A DNA stretch of 13,578 nucleotides from Chloroflexota bacterium (GCA_016210245.1 JACQUR010000131.1:1-13578), one strand, 5' to 3'. Shown: positions 6,858 to 12,286, numbered from the stretch's first letter. Notes: generated by a model not told the origin, from the sequence alone. Made by a program: numbers and translations.

Positions 6858-6938
6858 ATGACAGCCTACCTGGAGGACATGGAGAAGATGCGCCGCTCGA
6901 GCAACTGCCCAGGACCAAAGCCGAGAGCTGGCGACTGA
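6858..6938 (+). CDS. Possible 26-residue ORF coupled to fabL
   Basis: ATG at 6858 opens a short frame (MTAYLEDMEKMRRSSNC and on) whose TGA overlaps the fabL ATG by one base (CTGATGG). This arrangement would allow translational coupling. No convincing binding site precedes it and the sequence resembles no protein I can name. It may be a leader peptide, the remnant of a displaced gene, or chance. Confidence 0.22.
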   Translation: MTAYLEDMEKMRRSSNCPGPKPRAGD

Positions 6939-7696
6939 TGGCTGCCGACTTCGCGGGCAAGGTGGCGGTGGTCACGGGTGGCGGGCGTGGCATCGGGCGC
7001 GCCATCGTGCTGGAACTGGCGCGGCGTGGGGCGGACGTGGTGGTCAACTACCTGCGCAACGAGGCCGCCGCGGAGCAGACCGCGCAGGAGGCGCGCGCGC
7101 TGGGCGTCAGGGCGGTGGCGTTGCGCGCCCACGTGGGCGACCCCGGCAAGGTGGAGCGCCTGTTTCAACAGGTGGGCGAGCAACTGGGCGGCCTGGACAT
7201 CCTGGTCAACAACGCGGCCTCGGGCGTCATCCGAAGCGCCCTGGAGCTGGAGCCGCACCACTGGGATTGGACTATGAACATCAACGCGCGGGGCGCGTGG
7301 CTGGCCGCGCGCGCGGCCGCGCCGCTCATGGACGGGCGCGGCGGGAGCATCGTCAACCTCTCCAGCCTGGGCTCGCAGCGGGTGCTGCCGGAGTACGTGG
7401 CCGTAGGCGTCTCCAAGGCGGCCCTGGAGGCGGTGACCCGCTACCTGGCGGTGGAGCTGGCACCCCGAGGGATCGTGGTTAATGCAGTCGCGGGCGGGCT
7501 GGTGGAAACCGACGCCCTCCAGCACTTCGCGCGGCGGGACCAGATGCTGGCCGACGCGCGGACTCGGACCCCGGCCGGGCGCATGGTGGAGCCGGAGGAT
7601 ATCGCCCGCGTGGTGGCGTTCTTGTGTACGGACGACGCGCGCATGATCCGTGGGCAGGTGATCGTGGTGGATGGAGGGTATAGTCTGCCGACGTGA
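6938..7696 (+). CDS. fabL: Enoyl-[ACP] reductase III (FabL-type SDR)
   Basis: The 252-residue short-chain dehydrogenase should reduce trans-2-enoyl-ACP with NADPH in the last step of fatty-acid elongation. The NAD(P)-binding motif is TGGGRGIG (13-20), NNAAS is at 91-95, and the catalytic pair is Y153 and K160 (YVAVGVSK). The segments HWDWTMNIN, SSLGS, VGVSKAALEAVTRYLAVEL, VETDAL, TPAGRMVE and MIRGQ match Bacillus subtilis FabL, as I remember it, far better than FabG or FabI. In FabG the active site would read YxASK and in FabI the spacing differs. The ATG at 6938 gives a length close to the 250 residues of FabL. The longer frame from 6824 is rejected. No other fab genes are adjacent. A palindromic repeat begins 10 bp after the stop. 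Confidence 0.85.
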   Translation: MAADFAGKVAVVTGGGRGIGRAIVLELARRGADVVVNYLRNEAAAEQTAQEARALGVRAVALRAHVGDPGKVERLFQQVGEQLGGLDILVNNAASGVIRSALELEPHHWDWTMNINARGAWLAARAAAPLMDGRGGSIVNLSSLGSQRVLPEYVAVGVSKAALEAVTRYLAVELAPRGIVVNAVAGGLVETDALQHFARRDQMLADARTRTPAGRMVEPEDIARVVAFLCTDDARMIRGQVIVVDGGYSLPT

Positions 7697-7706
7697 GGAT
7701 TTTAGG

Positions 7707-7762
7707 TTTTAGATTTCGGATTTTGGATTCAGGGCCCTGAATCCAAAATCCGAAATCTAAAA
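7707..7762. repeat. Perfect 28-bp zero-loop palindrome of GATTTTG-type units
   Basis: Arms 7707-7734 and 7735-7762 are exact reverse complements meeting at AGGGCCCT. The units vary around TTTTGGA (TTTTAGA, TTTCGGA, TTTTGGA). The repeat lies between the convergent fabL and receiver genes, and the receiver's TGA (7729-7731) is inside it. It could work as a bidirectional terminator hairpin. Confidence 0.92.
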
Positions 7763-8115
7763 TCGGCGAGCAGGCTCGGCAACTGCTCGCCGAGCTGGGC
7801 GTTGGTGAGGACCTTGTCGCACCCGGCCTGGCGAGCGAGCTTGAACAGGTCGGCCTGGGTGTGCTTGCCAAAGGCCAGGATCGGCACGCCGGCAGTCGCG
7901 GGCTCGGCCTTGAGCTCGCGCACCAGGGGTTCCCACACTTCGGTGGGGCCGGCCATGTCCACGATGACCAGGTCGGGCGGCGCCTCCCGCAGCAGGCGCC
8001 GGAACTCGGCGGCGTCTCGAGCGAAGATGGCCGCGAAACCCAGGTGCCGGGCAACCCCGTCCACCCGAGCGGCGAAGAACAGGTTGTCGATGAGCGCCAG
8101 AATGCGCTGCTGCAT
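7729..8115 (-). CDS. Stand-alone receiver-like protein with degenerate active site
   Basis: The 128-residue protein has the alternating beta-alpha pattern of a response-regulator receiver domain and no output domain. A phospho-acceptor-like D53 stands at the end of LVIVDM, and D10 ends the first strand (ILALID). Other conserved sites are altered. The acidic pair is a single Asp (IDN), the Thr/Ser after strand 4 is G83 (ILAFGKH), and the Lys after strand 5 is N105 (KVLTNA). Phosphorylation may therefore be weak or absent, and the domain may act as a protein-binding module. No histidine kinase gene is nearby. The ATG at 8115 (MQQRILAL) is the first sensible start. The longer frame consists of tandem-repeat sequence. 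The last residues (RFRILDSGP) are encoded by the terminal palindrome. Confidence 0.72.
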   Translation of the reverse strand: MQQRILALIDNLFFAARVDGVARHLGFAAIFARDAAEFRRLLREAPPDLVIVDMAGPTEVWEPLVRELKAEPATAGVPILAFGKHTQADLFKLARQAGCDKVLTNAQLGEQLPSLLADFRFRILDSGP

Positions 8116-8118
8116 CGT

Positions 8119-8227
8119 AGTGCTGAGTCCTGAGTGCTGAGTAGGGGCGGACCCCTGTGTCCGCCCAGGCTGAGTAGGGGCGGACCCCTGTGTCCGCCCA
8201 GCCACTCAGCACTCAGGACTCAGCACT
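8119..8227. repeat. Heptamer inverted repeat with 24-bp perfect arms
   Basis: Arms 8119-8142 and 8204-8227 are exact reverse complements built from AGTGCTG and AGTCCTG units. The left arm has TGA in all three plus frames (8124, 8131, 8138). The right arm has it in all three minus frames (8206, 8213, 8220). The minus-strand stop at 8213 ends the flavin reductase. Its centre is occupied by the tandem 33-bp repeat. Confidence 0.94.
8136..8201. repeat. Two tandem 33-bp copies of a GGGCGGAC/GTCCGCCC hairpin
   Basis: 8136-8168 and 8169-8201 are identical 33-bp units. Each unit begins GCTGAGTAGGGGCGGA and contains the hairpin GGGCGGAC...GTCCGCCC. The unit begins with part of a heptamer (GCTGAGT), so the duplication included its edge. 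The block lies inside the heptamer inverted repeat. Confidence 0.95.
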
Positions 8228-8716
8228 CAGCACTCTGAGTGACCGGTACTGGCCTCGGAAGAAGATGAGTGGGGCGGCCTCGCCCTCCACCACCGCCGCC
8301 TCGTCTACCTCGCCGACGAAAATGGTGTGATCGCCGCCCGGGTACTCGGCCACCACACGGCAGTCCAGGTAGGCCAGCGCTCCGCGCAGAATGGGCGACC
8401 CGCTGGCCGCGGGCTCGTACTCGACGGTGGCCAGGGCGCGCTCGGGCGTGGAGTCCGGCCTGGCAAACAACCGCGAGAGGTCCTGCTGTGCCTCGCTCAA
8501 GATGTTCAGCGCGAACACCTTGCTCCGCTGCACGTAGTCGTGCGTGGTGGCCTGGCGGTCGATGCACACCAGTACCAGCGTGGGCTCGAGCGAGAGCGAC
8601 GTGACCGCGTTCGCGGTCATGCCGTACACTCCCACCGGGGTGACCGTGGTCAGCACCGTCACCCCGGTGGCGAAATTGCCGATGACCTTGCGGAACCGCA
8701 GGGGATCGATCGCCAC
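8213..8716 (-). CDS. Flavin reductase-like protein (FMN-binding split barrel)
   Basis: The 167-residue protein belongs to the flavin reductase-like (HpaC/RutF/ActVB-type) family. These proteins bind FMN and use NAD(P)H to supply reduced flavin to a monooxygenase, or act as small stand-alone reductases. Visible signatures are FRKVIGNFATGVTVLTT near the N-terminus, YGMTANAVTSLSLEPTLVLV (31-50), and GGDHTIFVGEV in the last third. The GTG at 8716 gives MAIDPLRFRKV and lies 2 bp after the TAG of the small basic protein, so the two are likely co-translated. No partner oxygenase is in the window. The final codons (VLSAES) and the TGA come from the heptamer repeat. Confidence 0.85.
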   Translation of the reverse strand: MAIDPLRFRKVIGNFATGVTVLTTVTPVGVYGMTANAVTSLSLEPTLVLVCIDRQATTHDYVQRSKVFALNILSEAQQDLSRLFARPDSTPERALATVEYEPAASGSPILRGALAYLDCRVVAEYPGGDHTIFVGEVDEAAVVEGEAAPLIFFRGQYRSLRVLSAES

Positions 8717-8718
8717 GC

Positions 8719-8820
8719 CTACCGCTTCCCGCGCGCCAGGACTCCCAACTTGCGCTGCTCCTCGCGCTTCTTCCCTCTGACGCGATGCTTGCGCCAGGCG
8801 ACCTTCTTGCGCTTGTTCAT
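8719..8820 (-). CDS. 33-residue basic protein, bS22/AURKAIP1-COX24-like
   Basis: ATG at 8820, with a strong GGAGGG site about 4 bp upstream, opens a 33-codon frame beginning MNKRKKVAWRKHRVRGKK and ending GVLARGKR. It is almost all Lys, Arg and Gln with no acidic patch. The KHR...RKLG pattern resembles the mycobacterial small-subunit protein bS22 and the mitochondrial AURKAIP1/COX24 motif, which bind rRNA. The resemblance is from memory and on a very short, basic sequence. A small ribosomal or ribosome-associated protein is the best guess. The TAG is 2 bp before the flavin reductase GTG, so the two form an operon. Being short, it is easily missed by gene callers. Confidence 0.6.
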   Translation of the reverse strand: MNKRKKVAWRKHRVRGKKREEQRKLGVLARGKR

Positions 8821-8832
8821 ACCGCCCTCCGC

Positions 8833-8896
8833 GGTTGGAGGTTGGAGGTTGGAGGTTGGAGCGCCCGCTCCAACCTCCAACCTCCAACCTCCAACC
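8833..8896. repeat. Perfect 31-bp inverted repeat of GGTTGGA heptamers
   Basis: Arms 8833-8863 and 8866-8896 are exact reverse complements with a 2-bp loop. Each has four GGTTGGA units ending in GCG. The arm begins 13 bp upstream of the small basic protein's start, just behind its ribosome binding site. This unit contains no stop codon in any frame on either strand. Confidence 0.95.
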
Positions 8897-8916
8897 CCTT
8901 TCAACCCGATTGGTAG

Positions 8917-8990
8917 CGGCTCGCGGGACTCAGCCGCCAGAGGAGCTCCTGCTCCCAGTTCTGGCCGGGGGTGCGAAAGGGCTTGGGCAC
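8917..8990 (+). other. Three adjacent short stem-loops in the glyA upstream region
   Basis: The sequence between the two boundary repeats can form CGGCT/AGCCG (8917-8936), CCAGA/TCTGG with an inner GGAGC/GCTCC (8937-8964), and GTGC/GCAC (8971-8990). This GC-rich stretch has no believable gene. It would lie in a leader if glyA is transcribed from upstream. I cannot assign it to a known riboswitch or T-box class, and small hairpins are common by chance at this GC content. Nothing else can be supported in 8897-9031. Confidence 0.25.
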
Positions 8991-9031
8991 GCGGCGTCCA
9001 GGAGAGATGGGGTAGACTTGTCACTGAACCA

Positions 9032-9111
9032 AGTTGACAGTCGACAGTTGACAGTCGACAGAGGCGCGAGCGAGCTTTCGACTGTCGACTGTGAACTGTC
9101 GACTGTCAACT
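9032..9111. repeat. Inverted repeat of alternating GTTGACA and GTCGACA heptamers
   Basis: Arms 9032-9061 and 9082-9111 pair at 29 of 30 positions around a 20-bp GC-rich loop. The two heptamers alternate, which gives a 14-bp higher-order period. It ends 32 bp upstream of the glyA start, so it would be part of its leader. It is the last boundary repeat of this kind in the window. Confidence 0.93.
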
Positions 9112-9143
9112 CCGCATGGATTCCAAGACACAGGGAGGCAGCA

Positions 9144-10424
9144 GTGGCGATTCAGACCAGGCAGGGGGCGAGCGTGGCGGGCGTCCGCCCGGTGGAGCCG
9201 CTGCGAACGGAAGACCCGGACCTATGGCGCCTGATCCAGCGCGACCGGCGCCGCCATACCCTGACCCTCAATTGCATCGCCAGCGAGAACTACGCCTCGC
9301 GCGCGGTGCTCGAAGCGCTGGCGTCCCACATGAACGTGAAGTACGCGGAGGGCTATCCTCGCGCGCGCTACTACCAGGGCGTGGGGATCGTCGACGACGT
9401 CGAGACCCTGGCCATCGAGCGGGCGAAGGCGCTCTTTGGGGCCGAGCACGCCAACGTCCAGCCCTACTCGGGCAGCCCGGCCAACATGGCTGCCTACTTC
9501 GCCCTGGCGGAGCCGGGGGCGACGCTGCTGGGCATGGAGCTGAGCCACGGCGGGCACCTGACTCACGGCAGCCCGGTGAGCTTCTCCGGCAAGCTCTTCC
9601 GCGTGGTGTCCTACCACGTCGACCCGGCGACCGAGCAGATCGACTTCGACGAGGTGGAGCGGCTCGCGCGCGAGCACCGCCCCCAGTTGATCGTGGCCGG
9701 GTACTCCGCGTACCCCCGGACCATCGACTGGGCGGCCTTCCGCCGCGTCGCCGACCAGGTAGGGGCCAGGCTGGTGGCCGACATCGCCCACATCGCCGGC
9801 CTGGTCGCGGGCGGAGTGCATCCCTCGCCCATCCCCTACGCGGACGTGGTGACCACCACCACCCATAAGACGCTGCGCGGCCCACGCGGGGGCCTCATCC
9901 TCTGCCGCCAGGAACATGCCAGGGCGATCGATCGGGCGGTCTTCCCGATGCTCCAGGGCGGGCCCCACCTGTCGCAGATCGCCGCCAAGGCGGTGTGCTT
10001 CAAGGAGGCGGCCACGCCCGAGTTCCAGGCCTACGCGGCCGCGGTGGTGCGCAACTGCCAGGCGCTGGCCGAGGGGCTGCTCCAGGCCGGCTTCCAGCTC
10101 TGGGCGGGCGGGACCGACAACCACCTGCTGGTGGTGAAGCTGCTGGATCGACCCTTCACCGGAGCCGAGTTCGCTCGCGCCCTGGAGACGGCGGGCATCA
10201 TCACCTCCAAGTCGACCATTCCGGGCGAGACCCGCAAGCCGACCCAGACCAGCGGCGTCCGCTTTGGCACGCCCGCGCTCACCAGCCGCGGCGCCACCGA
10301 GGCCCACATGCGCACGCTGGCCGAACTGGTGGCCGCCGTGGCAGACAATCTCCAGGACGCGGCCGCCCTGGCCCGCCTCCGCCGCCGGACGGAGGAGCTG
10401 GCGAGGGAGCTCCAGCCGGTGTAG
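9144..10424 (+). CDS. glyA: Serine hydroxymethyltransferase
   Basis: The 426-residue PLP enzyme interconverts serine and glycine with tetrahydrofolate and feeds one-carbon metabolism. Conserved blocks run in order: CIASENYASRAVLEA, KYAEGYP, NVQPYSGSPANMA, HGGHLTHGSPV, DIAHIAGLVAGG, the PLP-lysine motif TTTTHKTLRGPRGG with K242, GGTDNHLLVV and SGVRFGTPALTSRG. The usual RYYGGCEYVD is RYYQGVGIVDDV here, a mild departure that suggests a divergent or second type. The GTG at 9144 has GGGAGG about 5-7 bp upstream and gives the normal family length. The long upstream frame passes through two repeats and is not real. It is convergent with vapC, and no clear terminator lies in the 97 bp between them. 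Confidence 0.95.
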   Translation: MAIQTRQGASVAGVRPVEPLRTEDPDLWRLIQRDRRRHTLTLNCIASENYASRAVLEALASHMNVKYAEGYPRARYYQGVGIVDDVETLAIERAKALFGAEHANVQPYSGSPANMAAYFALAEPGATLLGMELSHGGHLTHGSPVSFSGKLFRVVSYHVDPATEQIDFDEVERLAREHRPQLIVAGYSAYPRTIDWAAFRRVADQVGARLVADIAHIAGLVAGGVHPSPIPYADVVTTTTHKTLRGPRGGLILCRQEHARAIDRAVFPMLQGGPHLSQIAAKAVCFKEAATPEFQAYAAAVVRNCQALAEGLLQAGFQLWAGGTDNHLLVVKLLDRPFTGAEFARALETAGIITSKSTIPGETRKPTQTSGVRFGTPALTSRGATEAHMRTLAELVAAVADNLQDAAALARLRRRTEELARELQPV

Positions 10425-10521
10425 GAGGTCGAGTCACCAAGCGACTCTTGCGGTACTGCGATCATCGACTTCGAGGCTGTGGTGACCCCCTTCGCAGAAC
10501 GCACGGCAAAGCCCGCCTCGC

Positions 10522-10941
10522 CTACGTGCCGAGGAGCCGCACCCAGGGGAGATGCGAGCTCACCGCGTTGGCGAGCCGGTGATCGGCGGTCCAGAGTTCA
10601 CAGCCGGTGATGGCCGCCAGGGCGAGATAGCACGAATCGTAGATGGTCGGCCGACTGAAGCGCCTGGCGAATCGCCAGGCCTCCGGATACAGGTCGTTCG
10701 GCTCACGGATCTGAACGGCCAGGTTCTCCAGCGTGGTGTAGGCCTGCTCGCCGTCCGCGTCCGTCAGCAGGCCCTGGTGTACCTTTCGTCTCACAACGGA
10801 GAGCGTCTCCGCGCGGAAGAGGCCGGGCGCAATGATGAGCTCGCCATCGTTCGTCCAGGACTGCCAGACAGCCCGAGCCAACTGGCTGTCCGGCTCATGC
10901 ACGACGAGCTTCAAGGCGATCGATGCGTCAACGGCGATCAC
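10522..10941 (-). CDS. vapC: VapC-type PIN-domain ribonuclease toxin
   Basis: The 139-residue PIN-domain protein is expected to cleave RNA with Mg2+ and to be held inactive by its partner antitoxin. All four acidic active-site positions are present: D5 (MIAVDAS), E45 (FRAETLS), D102 (TIYDSCYLAL) and D120 (WTADHRL). The GTG start overlaps the stop of the upstream antitoxin gene by four bases (GTGA), the usual VapBC layout. The length is normal for VapC. It is the first gene of the accessory block next to glyA. Confidence 0.93.
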   Translation of the reverse strand: MIAVDASIALKLVVHEPDSQLARAVWQSWTNDGELIIAPGLFRAETLSVVRRKVHQGLLTDADGEQAYTTLENLAVQIREPNDLYPEAWRFARRFSRPTIYDSCYLALAAITGCELWTADHRLANAVSSHLPWVRLLGT

Positions 10942-11198
10942 GAGCGTTCTTCTCTGATCACCGCAAGCGTGTCTTCAATGGTCTCCTGCACGGGCTGGCG
11001 TGCCCGCAACTCGTCCGCCAGACGCAACGCGCGCTGGCGGCGCTCCCGCTCGGCAGGGCTGAGGGCCGTCCTGCGACGCAGCCAGTCGCTCAGGGCCTCG
11101 GCGACCACATCCTTCACTGGCCGCCCTTCTTTGGCGGCCTCCGCCTTCAGGTCGCGATAGAGGCGCTCGTCATCGAAAAGAACCGTCACCCGCTTCAC
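10938..11198 (-). CDS. vapB: VapB-type ribbon-helix-helix antitoxin
   Basis: The 86-residue protein begins MKRVTVLFDDERLYRDLK, a beta strand and helix typical of RHH/CopG DNA-binding domains. It continues with a charged helix (RRRTALSPAERERRQRALRL) that would bind the PIN toxin. GTG at 11198 is chosen because GGGAGGG lies 6 bp upstream and the product starts at the RHH strand. ATG at 11216 adds only MPGGRQ and lacks a binding site. The frame to 11351 is unlikely. The TGA overlaps the vapC GTG. The pair should autoregulate its own transcription, as is usual for this class, though I cannot point to an operator. Confidence 0.88.
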   Translation of the reverse strand: MKRVTVLFDDERLYRDLKAEAAKEGRPVKDVVAEALSDWLRRRTALSPAERERRQRALRLADELRARQPVQETIEDTLAVIREERS

Positions 11199-11256
11199 CT
11201 GGCGCCCTCCCGGCATGACATACAAATCATACTTTACTACATCGGCTCGGGTGCCG

Positions 11257-11406
11257 TCACCGCAAGCCCTCGGTAGAGGTGGGCGGCGGTGAAGAATGGC
11301 CGGCAGCCAGCTTCTCGAGGATAAGCTCGACGGTAATCCGCGTTCCTGCAATCACCGGCTTACCCATCATTACGTTCGGGTCCGAAACGACCAGGCTCTC
11401 CTGCAT
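11257..11406 (-). pseudogene. Truncated DUF433 (VapB45-like) antitoxin
   Basis: ATG at 11406 with GGGAG a few bases upstream encodes 49 residues. MQESLVVSDPNVMMGKPV followed by IAGTRITVELILEKLAAG is a clear DUF433 N-terminal half. Family members continue with a region like EEILADYPHLTEEDIRAAL to about 75 residues. Here the frame instead reads HSSPPPTSTEGLR and stops. No other frame restores the missing half convincingly. The usual partner, a DUF5615 PIN-like toxin, is absent. It is probably a remnant of a toxin-antitoxin module cut down when the neighbouring vapBC pair was inserted. A short functional protein cannot be excluded. Confidence 0.65.
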
Positions 11407-11482
11407 CTCTTTCTCCCAGGGGATCAAGACTGGGCACGCCTGGCAGCGGAGCAGTTCTTGAAGGGCTACGCGCTCCCCCCAC

Positions 11483-11821
11483 TCACAGGGCAAGCGCCTG
11501 GCGCAATACTCGGTCGAAAGCGCCCATGTCGGGCTGGGCCAGAGCGCCCAGCTTCCGGTGAATCATCGACCCCTTGGTCGTCCGGATGATGCCCGTCGCC
11601 GTGGACGGGTACAGCAATCCCGCCCCTTGCCAGTCGCTGATGAGATAGTCGCCGACGAGGTGCCGTGATACGTTGCTGGTGATGGCCGCGATGATGACTT
11701 CCTGGCGAGCGTGCTGGTAGGCGTCAGAGCTGATCACGAGCGCGGGGCGGAGCTTCTTCCCTGATTCGTCGGAGAACACGAATTCGACCAGGACGACATC
11801 GCCTCGTCTACAGGCGGTCAT
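11483..11821 (-). CDS. mazF: MazF/PemK-type endoribonuclease toxin
   Basis: The 112-residue protein should be a sequence-specific mRNA interferase. It shows the MazF/PemK SH3-like barrel signatures: RRGDVVLVEFVFSD (5-18), KKLRPALVISSD (22-33), EVIIAAITSNV, and TTKGSMIHRKLGALAQ near the C-terminus. The ATG at 11821 overlaps the antitoxin frame by 14 bp, so the toxin is translated from within the antitoxin gene's end. Its length is standard. The stop is 76 bp from the truncated DUF433 start. Confidence 0.9.
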   Translation of the reverse strand: MTACRRGDVVLVEFVFSDESGKKLRPALVISSDAYQHARQEVIIAAITSNVSRHLVGDYLISDWQGAGLLYPSTATGIIRTTKGSMIHRKLGALAQPDMGAFDRVLRQALAL

Positions 11822-12068
11822 ATTCCGCGTCTTTCTCGTTGTCCCAGAGTTCCGCCAGCACCGGGTCAGCTACCGCGGTCAACTCCAGGACGGCATCTCT
11901 GGCCTCCCGCAGGTCCTGGCGCAGCCGGTTCTCGATCGCCTCCAGCACGTACTGTCGAACCGTCAAGTCGCGCCTGGCGGCGGCCATCCGCAGCCGGTGG
12001 CGGAGGCCTGGCTGTACGTCGATGCAGATGCGCGGGCGCTTGCTCGAGGACTCCATCTCTCGGGTCAC
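11808..12068 (-). CDS. RHH-type antitoxin for the MazF-like toxin
   Basis: This is an 86-residue protein with KRPRICIDVQPGLRHRLRMA, the strand-helix of a CopG/Arc-like RHH domain. It is followed by a second helix (TVRQYVLEAIENRL) and an acidic C-terminal tail (WDNEKDAEYDRL) suited to covering the toxin's RNA-binding face. The position directly upstream of the MazF gene, with a 14-bp overlap, identifies it as the antitoxin. The GTG at 12068 has AGAGGT about 9 bp upstream. An ATG at 12056 would remove four residues and is possible. Confidence 0.82.
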   Translation of the reverse strand: MTREMESSSKRPRICIDVQPGLRHRLRMAAARRDLTVRQYVLEAIENRLRQDLREARDAVLELTAVADPVLAELWDNEKDAEYDRL

Positions 12069-12166
12069 GGGGCGCTACCTCTACAATCCACAAGAAGTAT
12101 GCCCTGGGCACACCATGGCGTCAACGACATCATCCCGCGCCCGCCCACGGAGGTGCGGGGTATCAA

Positions 12167-12286
12167 ATGGACAACCTCTGGATTGCCGATGCCTCGATCA
12201 TGCCGACCGTGGTCCGTGCGAACACCAATCTCACGGCGATCATGATCGGAGAGGTCGGGTCCGACTGCATCAAAGCAGCCGGTTGA
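12167..12286 (+). pseudogene. C-terminal tail of a GMC oxidoreductase
   Basis: The frame reads NLWIADASIMPTVVRANTNL followed by TAIMIGEVGSDCI and ends at TGA 12284. This matches the invariant C-terminus of GMC (choline/glucose dehydrogenase-type) flavoenzymes, where NLxVADASVMPT and NTN carry the catalytic Asn and FAD contacts. The rest of the ~500-residue enzyme is missing. Immediately upstream, the same frame gives GAGYQMD and then unrelated sequence. It is therefore a relic left by a deletion or insertion. The toxin-antitoxin genes now stand where the body of the gene would have been. Confidence 0.8.

Noticed and set aside
6824..6937. Upstream extension of the fabL frame
   Set aside because: The extra 38 residues have no family match. 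The ATG at 6938 gives the normal FabL length and starts at the NAD(P)-binding strand.
8971..9000. T-box antiterminator-like segment upstream of glyA
   Set aside because: GGGCACGCGG only partly resembles the conserved GGTGGNACCGCG sequence, and no specifier loop or terminator can be placed.
8983..9018. TTGGGC and TAGACT as a -35/-10 promoter pair
   Set aside because: The spacing is 24 bp, well outside the usual 16-18.
9033..9052. TTGACA hexamers in the GTTGACA repeats as -35 promoter elements for glyA
   Set aside because: They are part of the heptamer unit and no AT-rich -10 box stands 16-18 bp downstream of either copy.
9222..10307. 361-codon minus-strand frame antisense to glyA
   Set aside because: It is a shadow ORF with composition-driven sequence and no domain. 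The plus strand encodes an unambiguous serine hydroxymethyltransferase.
10425..10521. Start of a further gene after glyA (VVTPF-like codons)
   Set aside because: The frame is interrupted by stops within a few codons and no binding site is present.
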